Assembly: GCF_003347205.1 (NCBI RefSeq)
Contig: NZ_QQBJ01000028.1
Coordinates: 20,998 to 84,997, forward strand
Direction: 5' to 3'
Length of the DNA stretch: 64,000 bases
Source of the DNA: Mycolicibacterium moriokaense
GTDB taxonomy: Bacteria > Actinomycetota > Actinomycetes > Mycobacteriales > Mycobacteriaceae
The notes under the pieces were generated by a model, which did not search any database, was not told where the DNA came from, and was given only the letters and a program-made list of their open reading frames with translations. This document shows, piece by piece, positions 17,648 to 26,635 of the stretch. Position 1 is the first letter of the stretch, and every line of letters begins with the position of its first letter. Both the position numbers and the translations under genes were made by a program.

Positions 17648-17674
17648 ACAAATGTGCAGAAGCTTCGATAGTGT
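17645..17674 (+). promoter_or_regulatory. Candidate promoter of the zinc dehydrogenase/importer operon
   Basis: TGGACA (17645-17650) and TAGTGT (17669-17674) are separated by 18 bases, a good sigma-A-type pair. The -35 overlaps operator 2. A GAAGGAG ribosome site (17691-17697) then precedes the ATG at 17704. Confidence 0.5.
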
Positions 17675-17703
17675 GACCACAGCCACAGTCGAAGGAGTTC
17701 CTG

Positions 17704-18792
17704 ATGACCGATCAGATCCCAGAAAAGATGCAGGCCGTCGTCTGTCACGGACCCGAGGACTACCGACTCGAAGAGGTCGCGGTGCCCGTGCGCAAGCCGG
17801 GGGAGGCACTGATCAGGGTCGAAGCCGTCGGTATCTGCGCCAGTGACCTGAAGTGCTACCACGGCGCGGCCAAGTTCTGGGGCGACGAGAACCGGCCCGC
17901 CTGGGCCGAGACCATGGTCATCCCGGGACACGAGTTCGCCGGGCGTGTCGTCGAACTCGACGACGAGGCGGCATCGCGCTGGGGCATCACGGTGGGCGAC
18001 CGCGTCGTCTCCGAGCAGATCGTGCCGTGCTGGGAATGCCGCTACTGCAGGCGCGGCGAGTACCACATGTGCCAGCCGCACGACCTGTACGGGTTCAAGA
18101 GGCGCACCCCGGGAGCGATGGCCAGCTACATGGTGTATCCGGCCGAATCGTTGGTGCACAAGGTGTCCGGCGACATCCCGGCACACCACGCCGCGTTCAC
18201 CGAACCCCTGTCGTGCTCACTGCATGCCGTCGAACGAGCGGGCATCACCTTCGAGGACACCGTCGTGGTGGCCGGGTGCGGGCCCATCGGCCTGGGCATG
18301 ATCGCCGGTGCGCGCGCCAAGAGCCCGATGCACGTGGTGGCCCTCGACATGGCACCCGAGAAGCTGGAACTCGCCAAGGGCTGCGGTGCCGACATCGTGA
18401 TCAACATCGCCGAACAGGACGCTGTCGCGATGATCAAGGATCTGACCGGTGGCTACGGTGCCGACGTCTACCTGGAGGGCACCGGGCATCCGTCGGCGGT
18501 GCCCCAGGGGCTCAATGCGCTGCGCAAGCTCGGGCGCTACGTCGAATACGGCGTCTTCGGCAGCGACGTCTCGGTGGACTGGAGCATCATCAGCGACGAC
18601 AAGGAACTCGACGTCCTCGGAGCGCACCTCGGCCCCTATTGCTGGCCGGCTGCGATTCGGATGATCGAGTCCGGCGTCCTGCCGATGGATCAGATCTGCA
18701 CACACCAACTTCCGCTGACCGATTTCCAAGCCGGCCTCGATCTCGTGGCCAGCGGCAAGGAGTCGGTCAAGGTCTCGCTCATTCCCGCCTGA
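17704..18792 (+). CDS. eltD: Zinc-dependent polyol dehydrogenase, probable erythritol/L-threitol dehydrogenase
   Basis: A 362-aa medium-chain dehydrogenase. Catalytic zinc ligands appear as Cys in VGICASDLK, His-Glu in IPGHEF, and a Glu further on. The structural zinc site is the four-cysteine lobe CWECRYCRRGEYHMC. The Rossmann motif is VVAGCGPIGLGMI near residue 197. The sequence strongly recalls the M. smegmatis erythritol/L-threitol dehydrogenase, which makes L-erythrulose; the exact stereospecificity here is inferred. It is the first gene of the long plus-strand operon with the ABC importer, kinase and isomerase, under the SorC-type operators. Confidence 0.82.
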   Translation: MTDQIPEKMQAVVCHGPEDYRLEEVAVPVRKPGEALIRVEAVGICASDLKCYHGAAKFWGDENRPAWAETMVIPGHEFAGRVVELDDEAASRWGITVGDRVVSEQIVPCWECRYCRRGEYHMCQPHDLYGFKRRTPGAMASYMVYPAESLVHKVSGDIPAHHAAFTEPLSCSLHAVERAGITFEDTVVVAGCGPIGLGMIAGARAKSPMHVVALDMAPEKLELAKGCGADIVINIAEQDAVAMIKDLTGGYGADVYLEGTGHPSAVPQGLNALRKLGRYVEYGVFGSDVSVDWSIISDDKELDVLGAHLGPYCWPAAIRMIESGVLPMDQICTHQLPLTDFQAGLDLVASGKESVKVSLIPA

Positions 18793-18814
18793 TTCAGCCA
18801 CGGAGGACGTGAAC

Positions 18815-20236
18815 ATGAGTCGATTTTCTAACGGACCCCAGTTTTCCCGGCGAAACATGCTGGCGGGCTTGGGTATCGCAGGTGCGGCCGCCGTCGGCGC
18901 CCCGCTGTTGAGTTCGTGCGGTGTCGGCAGCAAGCCCAGTCTGCCGAACGGCGCCGACGCCGTGACGGGGGGTTTCGACTGGAAGAAGGCGTCGGGCTCC
19001 ACCATCAACATCCTGCAGACGCCGCATCCCTACCAGCTGTCGTATCAGCCGCTGCTCAAGGAGTTCACCGAGCTCACCGGCATCACCGTCAACGTCGACC
19101 TGGTGCCCGAGGCGGACTACTTCACCAAGCTGAACACCGAACTCGCAGGCGGTTCGGGTAAGCACGACGCCTTCATGCTCGGCGCCTACTTCATCTGGCA
19201 GTACGGGCCGCCCGGCTGGATCGAGAACCTCGACCCGTGGCTGAAGAACGCCTCGGCCACCAGCGCCGAATACGACTTCGAGGACATCTTCGAGGGGCTG
19301 CGGACGTCCACGCGGTGGGACTTCACGCTGGGCGATCCGCTCGGCACCGGTGGCCAGTGGGCCATTCCGTGGGGCTTCGAGAACAACGTGGTGGCCTACA
19401 ACAAGGCGTACTTCGACCAGCGTGGGATCAAAAAGCTGCCGGATCGGCTGGACGACTTCATTCAGCTGGCGGCCGACCTGACCGACCGATCACAGAACAG
19501 GTACGGCATCGCGACCCGCGGATCCAAGTCGTGGGCCACCATCCATCCGGGCTTCATGACGCAGTACACCCGCGAGGGGGCGGTGGACTACAAGTTCAAC
19601 GGCTCCGAGTTGATCGCGGAGATGGACAGCGACAAGGCCGTCGAATTCACCAAGAAGTGGATCGAGATGCAGCACGCGGCCGGTCCGACGTCGTGGACCA
19701 CCTACGACTATCCCAATGCCACAGGCGATCTCGGTGACGGCAAGGCGATGATGGTGTACGACGCCGACAGCGCCACCTACCCGAAGAACAAACCCGGTGC
19801 CAGCCGGGAAGCCGGCAACCTCGGCTGGTACCCGGGTCCGGCCGGTCCCGACGGCAACTACAAGACGAACCTGTGGACGTGGAGTTGGGCGATGAGTGCC
19901 AACTCGCGAAACAAGCTGCCCGCCTGGCTGTTCATCCAGTGGGCTACCGGAAAGGAGCCGATGAACAAGGCGGTGGCGGCGGGCAAGTACGCCGACCCCG
20001 TGCGAAAGTCGGTGTTCGACACCACCTTCAAGCGTGTCGCCGCCGACCAGTTCGGCTACCTGGAGACCTTCGAGACCGTCATCGGCGAATCGAAGATCCA
20101 GTTCACGCCGCAGAAGAAATTCTTCGACACCACCCAGAACTGGGCCGTCGCGCTCCAGGACATTTACGGCGGTGACGATGCCGCGTCCCGCTTGCGCAGC
20201 CTCGCGAAGACCAACACCTCCAAGGTCAACCTCTAG
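18815..20236 (+). CDS. ABC transporter sugar/polyol-binding lipoprotein
   Basis: The extracellular binding protein (473 aa) of the locus importer, solute-binding family 1 type. The N-terminus has twin arginines (FSRRNML), a hydrophobic stretch and the lipobox LSSC near residue 35, indicating Tat export and lipid anchoring. The start ATG 18815 sits 7 bases after GGAGGA; a GTG at 18809 is too close to that ribosome site. Motifs such as NILQTPHPYQ near the N-terminus and KTNLWTWSWAMSANSRNK are consistent with carbohydrate-binding proteins. The ligand is probably a C4 polyol such as threitol or erythritol, by analogy with the related M. smegmatis system. Confidence 0.87.
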   Translation: MSRFSNGPQFSRRNMLAGLGIAGAAAVGAPLLSSCGVGSKPSLPNGADAVTGGFDWKKASGSTINILQTPHPYQLSYQPLLKEFTELTGITVNVDLVPEADYFTKLNTELAGGSGKHDAFMLGAYFIWQYGPPGWIENLDPWLKNASATSAEYDFEDIFEGLRTSTRWDFTLGDPLGTGGQWAIPWGFENNVVAYNKAYFDQRGIKKLPDRLDDFIQLAADLTDRSQNRYGIATRGSKSWATIHPGFMTQYTREGAVDYKFNGSELIAEMDSDKAVEFTKKWIEMQHAAGPTSWTTYDYPNATGDLGDGKAMMVYDADSATYPKNKPGASREAGNLGWYPGPAGPDGNYKTNLWTWSWAMSANSRNKLPAWLFIQWATGKEPMNKAVAAGKYADPVRKSVFDTTFKRVAADQFGYLETFETVIGESKIQFTPQKKFFDTTQNWAVALQDIYGGDDAASRLRSLAKTNTSKVNL

Positions 20237-20250
20237 GAGCTCTGGCACTC

Positions 20251-21207
20251 ATGACGACTCAGACCGACAAGGCGACGACGGCCTCCGCGCAGCAGCCGGC
20301 GGGGGCGCCGCGCCGAACGCTTCCCGAAGTGCCGAGCTGGCGGCGAAAGCTGCGGCCTTACCTGCTGTCCATTCCCGCGCTGGTGATCGTGATCGGCATC
20401 CTCTACCCGTTCGCGGTCGGCGCCTACTACGCGTTCCTGAACTACGCGGCGGTGAATCCGGATCCGCATTTCGTCTGGTTCAAGAACTTCAAATCGGTTC
20501 TCGGTGACCAGGTGTTCTGGCAGAGCGTCAAGGTCACCGCGATCTTCGCGGTGGTGGCCACCGCGGTGGAGACGGCGCTCGGGGTCGGGCTGGCGCTGCT
20601 GCTGAACCGGTCGTCGATCATCGGCAAGATGTTCGAGAAGGTGCTGATCCTGCCGCTGATGATCGCCCCCGTCATCGCAGGCGTGATCTGGAAGCTGATG
20701 TTCAACCCGCAGTTCGGCATCCTCAATCACGTTCTCGGACTGGGTAACACCTTCGACTGGTTGTCCAGCAGCCATGCGCTGTGGTCGGTGATCCTCGTCG
20801 ACCTGTGGATCTTCACCCCGTTCGTCGCGATCCTGGTGCTGGCCGGCATCCGGTCGCTGCCCAGGGAGCCGTTCGAGGCGTCCGAAGTCGACGGCGCCAG
20901 CTGGTTCTACATGTTCCGCAAGTTGATGCTGCCGATGATGTGGCCCTACATCCTGGTGGCCGTCATCTTCCGGTTCATGGACAACCTCAAGGTGTTCGAC
21001 CACATCTACGTATTGACCGCCGGCGGCCCGGGCGTGGCGACGCGGTCGCTGCAGATCGGCGCATTCGAGGACTCGATCATCAACCTCGACTACTCGCGGG
21101 GCAGCACCTACATGCTGCTGCTCTGGATCATCGTGTTCATCACCGCGCGCTACCTGGTCAGCGTGCTCGGAAAAGCGCAGCGCCGTGCTGCGGGAGCGGA
21201 GTCGTAA
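20251..21207 (+). CDS. Carbohydrate ABC transporter permease, MalF/UgpA-like
   Basis: A membrane permease (318 aa) with six predicted helices. The N-terminal segment RRKLRPYLLSIPALVIVIGILYPF is typical of the family, and the EAA loop reads EASEVDGASWFYMFRKLMLPMM. It begins 14 bases after the binding-protein stop. It pairs with the next gene to form the channel. Confidence 0.9.
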   Translation: MTTQTDKATTASAQQPAGAPRRTLPEVPSWRRKLRPYLLSIPALVIVIGILYPFAVGAYYAFLNYAAVNPDPHFVWFKNFKSVLGDQVFWQSVKVTAIFAVVATAVETALGVGLALLLNRSSIIGKMFEKVLILPLMIAPVIAGVIWKLMFNPQFGILNHVLGLGNTFDWLSSSHALWSVILVDLWIFTPFVAILVLAGIRSLPREPFEASEVDGASWFYMFRKLMLPMMWPYILVAVIFRFMDNLKVFDHIYVLTAGGPGVATRSLQIGAFEDSIINLDYSRGSTYMLLLWIIVFITARYLVSVLGKAQRRAAGAES

Positions 21208-21210
21208 GCC

Positions 21211-22089
21211 ATGGCACTCTTGCGCAGAAGCGAATTGCTTCCCGGACAGAAGCGGCTGTCAGCCGGATCAGTGGGCGCGGATGTCGGTCTGATCATCTGG
21301 TTCATCTTCTCGCTGTTCCCGATCGCCTGGATGGTGTTGCTGGCACTGAAGAACGCCGAACAGCAGACCACGACGTACTTCCAGTTCAGCCCGACCTGGT
21401 CGAACTTCGCAACGGTGTTGTCCAACAAGGGCACCCAGATGACCAGCGTCGACTTCAAGACGTCGTTGCTGACCAGCCTGATCAACTGCGGCGGCGCGGT
21501 GATCGTCTCGCTCGTCATCGGAATCCCGGCCGCGTACGCCGCGGGCCGCTGGCAGTACAAGGGTTCCAACGACCTGATGTTCCAGATGCTGTCGTTCCGC
21601 TTCGCTCCGGAACTGATGGTGATCGTGCCGCTGTTCGTGATCTACAACCAGATCGGGCTCTTCGACACCAAGGTCGGGATGATCTGGGTGCTGCAGTTGG
21701 TGACGATGCCGCTGGTGGTGTGGATCCTGCGGTCCTACTTCCAGGACCTGCCCGAGGATCTCGAACAAGCCGCGCTGCTCGACGGTTACACGCGCAGGCG
21801 GGCGTTCATGATGGTGGCGTTGCCGATCGTGCGACCCGGCATCGCCGCGGCCGCGCTGCTGGCGTTCATCTTCGCCTGGAACAACTACGTGTTCCCGTTG
21901 ATTCTCGCCGACAGCAATGCGGGAACCGTCACTGTCGCGATCACGAAGTTCCTCGGCGGGGGCGGTCAGGCGTACTACAACCTGACCGCGGCCGCCGCCA
22001 TCATCGCCGCGTTGCCACCGCTGATCCTTGCACTGACTATTCAGCGGTACCTGGTGCGCGGCCTGTCGTTCGGGGCGGTGAAAGCCTGA
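21211..22089 (+). CDS. Carbohydrate ABC transporter permease, MalG/UgpE-like
   Basis: The second permease (292 aa) with six helices. The N-terminal helix includes LIIWFIFSLFPIAWMVLLALK; a periplasmic segment (TTTYFQFSPTWSNF) and the EAA loop (EQAALLDGYTRRRAFMMVALPIVRPGIA) match the MalG group. It begins three bases after the first permease and its stop TGA shares one base with the ATG of the next ATPase gene (TGATG). Confidence 0.9.
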   Translation: MALLRRSELLPGQKRLSAGSVGADVGLIIWFIFSLFPIAWMVLLALKNAEQQTTTYFQFSPTWSNFATVLSNKGTQMTSVDFKTSLLTSLINCGGAVIVSLVIGIPAAYAAGRWQYKGSNDLMFQMLSFRFAPELMVIVPLFVIYNQIGLFDTKVGMIWVLQLVTMPLVVWILRSYFQDLPEDLEQAALLDGYTRRRAFMMVALPIVRPGIAAAALLAFIFAWNNYVFPLILADSNAGTVTVAITKFLGGGGQAYYNLTAAAAIIAALPPLILALTIQRYLVRGLSFGAVKA

Positions 22090-23207
22090 TGGCCAACGTA
22101 TCGGTTGCCAACCTGCGCAAGACATTCGGCAAGACAGTAGCGGTCGATCAACTGACGGTCGACATCGCCGACGGCGAGTTCTTCGTCATCCTCGGGCCCA
22201 GCGGTGCGGGCAAGACCACGACGCTGAAGTCCATCGCCGGCCTGGTCGACATCGACAACGGCTCGGTCCGGATCGGCGAAACCGACGTCACCAACGTCGA
22301 GCCCTACCACCGCAATGTCGCGATGGCGTTCGAGAGCTACGCGCTCTACCCGCAGAAGACGGTCGCCGAGAACCTGGCCTCCCCGTTGAAGTCCGGGCGC
22401 ACGGGTCGCTACTCCGAACAGGATCGCAAAGAGCGGATCGACCAGGTGACGAGCACACTGGGCATCAACCATCTGCAAAAGCGATTCCCCAGGGAGTTGT
22501 CCAACGGGCAGCGGCAGCGCGTCGCGCTCGGGCGGGTGCTGGTGCGCCCGGCGGACGTCTATCTGCTCGACGAGCCGTTGAGCCATCTCGACGCCAAGCT
22601 GCGAGCGGCGATGCGCGCGGAACTCAAACAGCTCGGCGCGATGTCGAACACCACCACGATCTATGTCACCCACGACTATCAGGAGGCGCTGGCGCTCGGC
22701 GACCGCATCGCGGTGCTGCGGGAAGGCCAGCTCGTCCAGATCGGCACGCCGGAGGAGATATGGCGGCGGCCCGCTGACACGTTCGTGGCCAAGTCGCTGG
22801 GACAGCCAGAGATCAACATCCTCGACGGCGTCGTCGATGACGGTCGCATCCGGCTGGGCGACGGGTCCCTCGACGTCCCGATTCCCGCGGGGACCCGCTG
22901 CGACCGGGGCGACCGGGTCCGAGTCGGCCTGCGGCCCTGTGACATCCACGTCGGTGACGCGGGCGGTTCGGCGAACCTGTCGGGCCGCGTGCAGCTCGCG
23001 GAGCGACTCGGGCGCGACATCGAGCTGACCGTGAAGGCCGGCGGCGAACAGGTGATCGTGCTGACATCGGGCCGGGACGGCATTCGCGAGGGCTCCGACG
23101 TCACCCTCAATGTCGCCGATTCCGACGTGCACGTGTTCGCCGCGGGTGACGGCGACAGCGAGAGACTCGGCGACCCGACCGATTCGACGATGGAGGCTGC
23201 ACGGTGA
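22089..23207 (+). CDS. Carbohydrate ABC transporter ATPase 1 (UgpC/MalK-like, altered Q-loop)
   Basis: A 372-aa ATPase with a C-terminal regulatory (TOBE-like) region. Walker A is GPSGAGKTT, Walker B VYLLDEPLSHLD, and the switch His lies in YVTHDYQEA. The signature reads LSNGQ rather than LSGGQ, and the Q-loop position is Glu82 (MAFESYALYP) where most family members have Gln. It starts in an overlap with the permease stop and ends in a GTGA overlap with a second ATPase gene. Two different ATPases for one permease pair suggest a heterodimeric motor, as in the rhizobial glycerol importer. Confidence 0.9.
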   Translation: MANVSVANLRKTFGKTVAVDQLTVDIADGEFFVILGPSGAGKTTTLKSIAGLVDIDNGSVRIGETDVTNVEPYHRNVAMAFESYALYPQKTVAENLASPLKSGRTGRYSEQDRKERIDQVTSTLGINHLQKRFPRELSNGQRQRVALGRVLVRPADVYLLDEPLSHLDAKLRAAMRAELKQLGAMSNTTTIYVTHDYQEALALGDRIAVLREGQLVQIGTPEEIWRRPADTFVAKSLGQPEINILDGVVDDGRIRLGDGSLDVPIPAGTRCDRGDRVRVGLRPCDIHVGDAGGSANLSGRVQLAERLGRDIELTVKAGGEQVIVLTSGRDGIREGSDVTLNVADSDVHVFAAGDGDSERLGDPTDSTMEAAR

Positions 23208-24337
23208 CCGCGACAACGGAAGCACCCCGAACGGCGACCGGGACTGCGCAGAGCCTGACGCTGACCGACCTGGTGAAGACCTACGCGTCGCGCGGGCGCG
23301 AGAGCGTGACCGCCGTCAAGGGCATCGACCTGGCCATCGAGCCCGGCGAGCTGATCGCGCTGCTCGGCCCGTCCGGCTGCGGGAAGACGACGACACTGCG
23401 GATGATCGCCGGCCTGGAGACCGTGACGAGCGGGTCGATCAGGATCGGCGAGCGGGAGGTGTCGCAGCTACCCGCAGCCAAGCGCGGGATCGGCGTCGGG
23501 TTCGAGAGCTATGCGCTCTATCCGCCGATGTCGGTGCGCGACAACCTGCTCTACGGCCTGAAGGCTCGCAAGGTCAAGGGCGCCGAGCAGATGGTCGCCT
23601 CGATCTGCGACCGCCTCGAGATGGGCGACATGCTCGAGCTTCGGCCCGCCGGGCTGTCCAGCGGGCAGAAGCAGCGGGTGGCGTTGGCCCGTGCGCTCGT
23701 CCGCAACCCACCGGTGCTGCTGCTCGACGAACCGCTGAGCCACCTCGACGCCTCGGCGCGCCAGCGGGTGCGACGCGAATTGAAGGTCCTGCAACGCGAA
23801 TTCGGCTACACCACGATCGTCGTCACCCACGACCAGGTCGAAGCGCTGTCGCTGGCCGACCGGCTCGCGGTGATGGACGCCGGGGTGGTGCAGCAATTCG
23901 GCACACCCGACGAGGTGTTCGACGACCCGGCCAACCTGTTCGTCGCGCAGTTCGTCGGCGAGCCGCAGATCAATACCATCCGCGGGACCGCCTGGACGTC
24001 CGGCGGCAAGGTGCGCGTCGAGATCGGCTCGGGGGCGGGATATCTGGAGACAACGGCCACCTCGGTTTCCGACGACACCCGCGTCGTCGTCGGCATCCGG
24101 CCGCAGGACTGTGCACTGAGCGGCGAGGGCGACACGGGTATCTCCACGACGGTCGCCTACTTCGAGCACCTGCTCGAGTTCGGTCTCGCGACGAGCACCG
24201 TCGCGGGCATGGAGGAGGGAATCGTCGTCCAGACCCCGGCGCAGGAGACCTACGAGCCCGAACAGAAAGTGGTCGTGACGGCTCCGCCGGAGCGGGTGTA
24301 TCTGTTCGACGCCGACACGGGGGAGAGGTTGCGATGA
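23204..24337 (+). CDS. Carbohydrate ABC transporter ATPase 2 (UgpC/MalK-like, altered Q-loop)
   Basis: A 377-aa ATPase, the second of the locus. Walker A is GPSGCGKTT, the signature LSSGQKQRV, Walker B VLLLDEPLSHLD and the switch His VVTHDQVEA. The Q-loop again carries Glu (Glu101 in GFESYALYP). The C-terminal third (RVVVGIRPQDCAL, FEHLLEFGL) looks like the MalK-type regulatory domain. It starts at GTG 23204, sharing GTGA with the previous stop, and its end overlaps the kinase start (ATGA). Both ATPases keep Walker B and the switch His, so both sites could be active. Confidence 0.9.
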   Translation: MTATTEAPRTATGTAQSLTLTDLVKTYASRGRESVTAVKGIDLAIEPGELIALLGPSGCGKTTTLRMIAGLETVTSGSIRIGEREVSQLPAAKRGIGVGFESYALYPPMSVRDNLLYGLKARKVKGAEQMVASICDRLEMGDMLELRPAGLSSGQKQRVALARALVRNPPVLLLDEPLSHLDASARQRVRRELKVLQREFGYTTIVVTHDQVEALSLADRLAVMDAGVVQQFGTPDEVFDDPANLFVAQFVGEPQINTIRGTAWTSGGKVRVEIGSGAGYLETTATSVSDDTRVVVGIRPQDCALSGEGDTGISTTVAYFEHLLEFGLATSTVAGMEEGIVVQTPAQETYEPEQKVVVTAPPERVYLFDADTGERLR

Positions 24338-26073
24338 CCAAGCTGTTCAACGATCCGGCCCGATTCACCGAAGACATGCTGGTCGGTTTCCTGGACGCCA
24401 ACTCCGGCTACGTCGTCGGGGTGCCGGGTGGGGTGGTGCGCGCGAACAAGACCCCCCCGGGCAAGGTGGCGGTGGTCATCGGCGGCGGCTCCGGCCACTA
24501 CCCGGCGTTCTGCGGAACGGTGGGAACGGGATTCGCCGACGGAGCCGTGGTGGGCAACATCTTCACGTCGCCGTCGGCGGAGGAGGCGGCGTCGGTGGCG
24601 CGGGCCGCGCACGGCGATGCGGGCGTCCTGCTGACCACCGGCAACTACGCGGGCGACGTGATGAACTTCGGGCTGGCCGTGACGCAACTGCGCAGTGAGG
24701 GCATCGAGGCCGAGTACTTCGCCGTCACCGACGACATCGCCAGCGCCCCCGCCGGTGAGGAGTCGAAACGCCGCGGCATCGCGGGCGATTTCACCGTGTT
24801 CAAGTGCGCCAGCGCGGCCGCGGAGGCGGGTCTGGACCTCGGCGGGGTGGTCCGGGTCGCCGAGGCCGCCAACGCATCCACCCGGACGCTGGGGGTCGCG
24901 TTCGACGGGTGCACGCTGCCCGGCGCGGAGCAACCGCTGTTCACCGTGCCCGACGGCAAGATGGGCCTCGGCCTGGGCATCCACGGCGAGCCCGGAGTCT
25001 CCGACGAGGACATGCCGTCGGCCGAACAGCTGGCGCAGGCGCTGGTCGACGGTGTTCTCGGGGACAAACCGGAAAGCGACGGCAGTCGAATCGCGGTGAT
25101 CCTCAACGGCCTTGGTCGCACCAAGTACGAAGAGCTCTTCGTGGTGTGGGGTGCGGCGGCGAAGCTCATCAGGCAGCGCGGTTACGAGATCGTCGAGCCC
25201 GAAGTCGGCGAGCTCGTGACCAGCCTGGACATGGCGGGCTGCTCCCTGACCGTGATGTGGCTCGACGATGAACTCGAAAAGTACTGGCGCGCACCGGCCG
25301 ACACCCCGGCTTATCGCAAGGGCGTCACCAGCCCCGCCGCCGACGGCGACCGTCGCACGGACGCCGCCGCGGAGGCGGCCGCCCCGAAACCCGCTGTCGC
25401 CGAACTGTCCGACGAGGAGGGCCGTCGCGGCGGGCAGCGCGTCGCCAGGGCGCTGGAGGCCATGGCCGGGATGCTCGCCGACGTCGAGGAGGAACTGGGC
25501 CGCATCGACGCGGTCGCCGGCGACGGAGATCACGGGCGCGGCATGGTCAAAGGCAGCGCGGCGGCGCGCGATGCGGCGGCCGGCGCCGTCGGCGACGGCG
25601 CGGGTCAGGGGTCGGTGCTGACCGCGGCGGGCAAGGAATGGGCCGCCAAGGCAGGCGGCACATCCGGTGTGCTGTGGGGCGCGCTGCTCTCGGCGCTCGG
25701 CGCCCGGCTGGGTGACACCGGACGGCCCGACTCGGCCACCGTCGCGGCGGGCATGCGCGACGGCTACGACGCGCTGATCCGGCTCGGCGGCGCATCGCCG
25801 GGCGACAAGACGATGCTCGACGCCCTGCTGCCGTTCGTGGAGGAGTTGAGGAAACGCACCGACGCGGGTGAGCCGTGGCAGCAGGCCTGGCGGTCTGCCG
25901 CCGACGTCGCCACCGACGCCGCGCGCGCGACAGCGGACATGCGGCCCAAGGTCGGCCGCGCGCGTCCGCTCGCCGAGCGCAGCGTCGGCACGCCCGACGC
26001 CGGTGCCACGTCATTGGCGATGTGTGCACACACGGTTGCCGACTGCTTCACGTTGACAACGAAAGGGGACTGA
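24334..26073 (+). CDS. derK: Fused DhaK-DhaL ketose kinase, probable D-erythrulose kinase
   Basis: A 579-aa ATP-dependent kinase of the dihydroxyacetone kinase family, with DhaK and DhaL domains in one chain. The DhaK part (about 1-335) has [25 protein letters not shown] and the substrate-binding His217 in GIHGEPG. An Ala/Asp-rich linker follows. The DhaL part (about 370-579) has the Mg-ADP-binding acidic loop GDGDHGRGM near 396-404 and GGTSGVLWG. The family phosphorylates short ketoses; in a tetritol locus D-erythrulose is the likely substrate, but dihydroxyacetone cannot be excluded. The start ATG 24334 overlaps the ATPase stop. Confidence 0.82.
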   Translation: MTKLFNDPARFTEDMLVGFLDANSGYVVGVPGGVVRANKTPPGKVAVVIGGGSGHYPAFCGTVGTGFADGAVVGNIFTSPSAEEAASVARAAHGDAGVLLTTGNYAGDVMNFGLAVTQLRSEGIEAEYFAVTDDIASAPAGEESKRRGIAGDFTVFKCASAAAEAGLDLGGVVRVAEAANASTRTLGVAFDGCTLPGAEQPLFTVPDGKMGLGLGIHGEPGVSDEDMPSAEQLAQALVDGVLGDKPESDGSRIAVILNGLGRTKYEELFVVWGAAAKLIRQRGYEIVEPEVGELVTSLDMAGCSLTVMWLDDELEKYWRAPADTPAYRKGVTSPAADGDRRTDAAAEAAAPKPAVAELSDEEGRRGGQRVARALEAMAGMLADVEEELGRIDAVAGDGDHGRGMVKGSAAARDAAAGAVGDGAGQGSVLTAAGKEWAAKAGGTSGVLWGALLSALGARLGDTGRPDSATVAAGMRDGYDALIRLGGASPGDKTMLDALLPFVEELRKRTDAGEPWQQAWRSAADVATDAARATADMRPKVGRARPLAERSVGTPDAGATSLAMCAHTVADCFTLTTKGD

Positions 26074-26077
26074 GCTG

Positions 26078-26554
26078 ATGGCTCGGCATGAGAACGGGCT
26101 GCGAATCGTCGTCGGATCCGACGACGCCGGCTACGAGTACAAGGAAGCGCTGAAGGGCGACCTGCGCGGCAGCGCGGAGGTGGCCGAGGTCATCGACGTC
26201 GGCGTGGGCGCCGACGAGGACACCGCCTACCCACACGTCGCCGTCGCGGCGGCCAGGATGGTCGCCGAGGGCAAGGCGGATCGCGCGCTGCTGGTCTGCG
26301 GAACCGGCCTCGGCGTGGCCATCAGCGCGAACAAGGTGCCGGGCGTGCGGGCCGTGACGGCCCACGACAGCTTCTCCGTCGAGCGGTCGGTGCTGTCCAA
26401 CGACGCCCAGGTGCTGTGCCTGGGACAACGCGTGATCGGGCTGGAACTGGCGCGCCGACTGGTCCGCGAGTGGCTGGACTACGAATTCGACCCGGCGAGC
26501 AAGTCGGCGGACAAGGTCGAGGCCATTCGCGGGTACGAATCGGTCGCACCCTAG
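26078..26554 (+). CDS. derI: RpiB/LacAB-family sugar-phosphate isomerase, probable D-erythrulose 4-phosphate isomerase
   Basis: A 158-aa isomerase of the RpiB/LacA/LacB family. It has the phosphate-binding N-terminus [15 protein letters not shown], the catalytic-region [27 protein letters not shown] with Cys in CGTG, and [16 protein letters not shown]. These enzymes interconvert aldose and ketose phosphates. After a tetrulose kinase, the expected reaction is D-erythrulose 4-phosphate to D-erythrose 4-phosphate, feeding the pentose phosphate pathway; this is inferred from context. It begins four bases after the kinase stop and closes the operon. Confidence 0.78.
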   Translation: MARHENGLRIVVGSDDAGYEYKEALKGDLRGSAEVAEVIDVGVGADEDTAYPHVAVAAARMVAEGKADRALLVCGTGLGVAISANKVPGVRAVTAHDSFSVERSVLSNDAQVLCLGQRVIGLELARRLVREWLDYEFDPASKSADKVEAIRGYESVAP

Positions 26555-26635
26555 CGAAGAGATTGTCACCTGGCGTGCACGGACACGTCACCATGACGAT
26601 GCCGTTTCGAGAGGCGGGCACGCGACCGTGCAGGC

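Noticed and set aside
17587-18189. N-terminal extension of the SorC regulator
   Set aside because: The extension runs opposite the dehydrogenase gene and through the operators; the SorC-family protein begins near 17586.
20781-22088. Upstream open frame continuous with the first importer ATPase
   Set aside because: It overlaps both permease genes in another frame; the ATPase family start is ATG 22089.
14254-26635. Genomic island with mobile-element boundaries
   Set aside because: No integrase, transposase, tRNA target or direct repeats were found at the junctions, and base composition looks like the neighbours.
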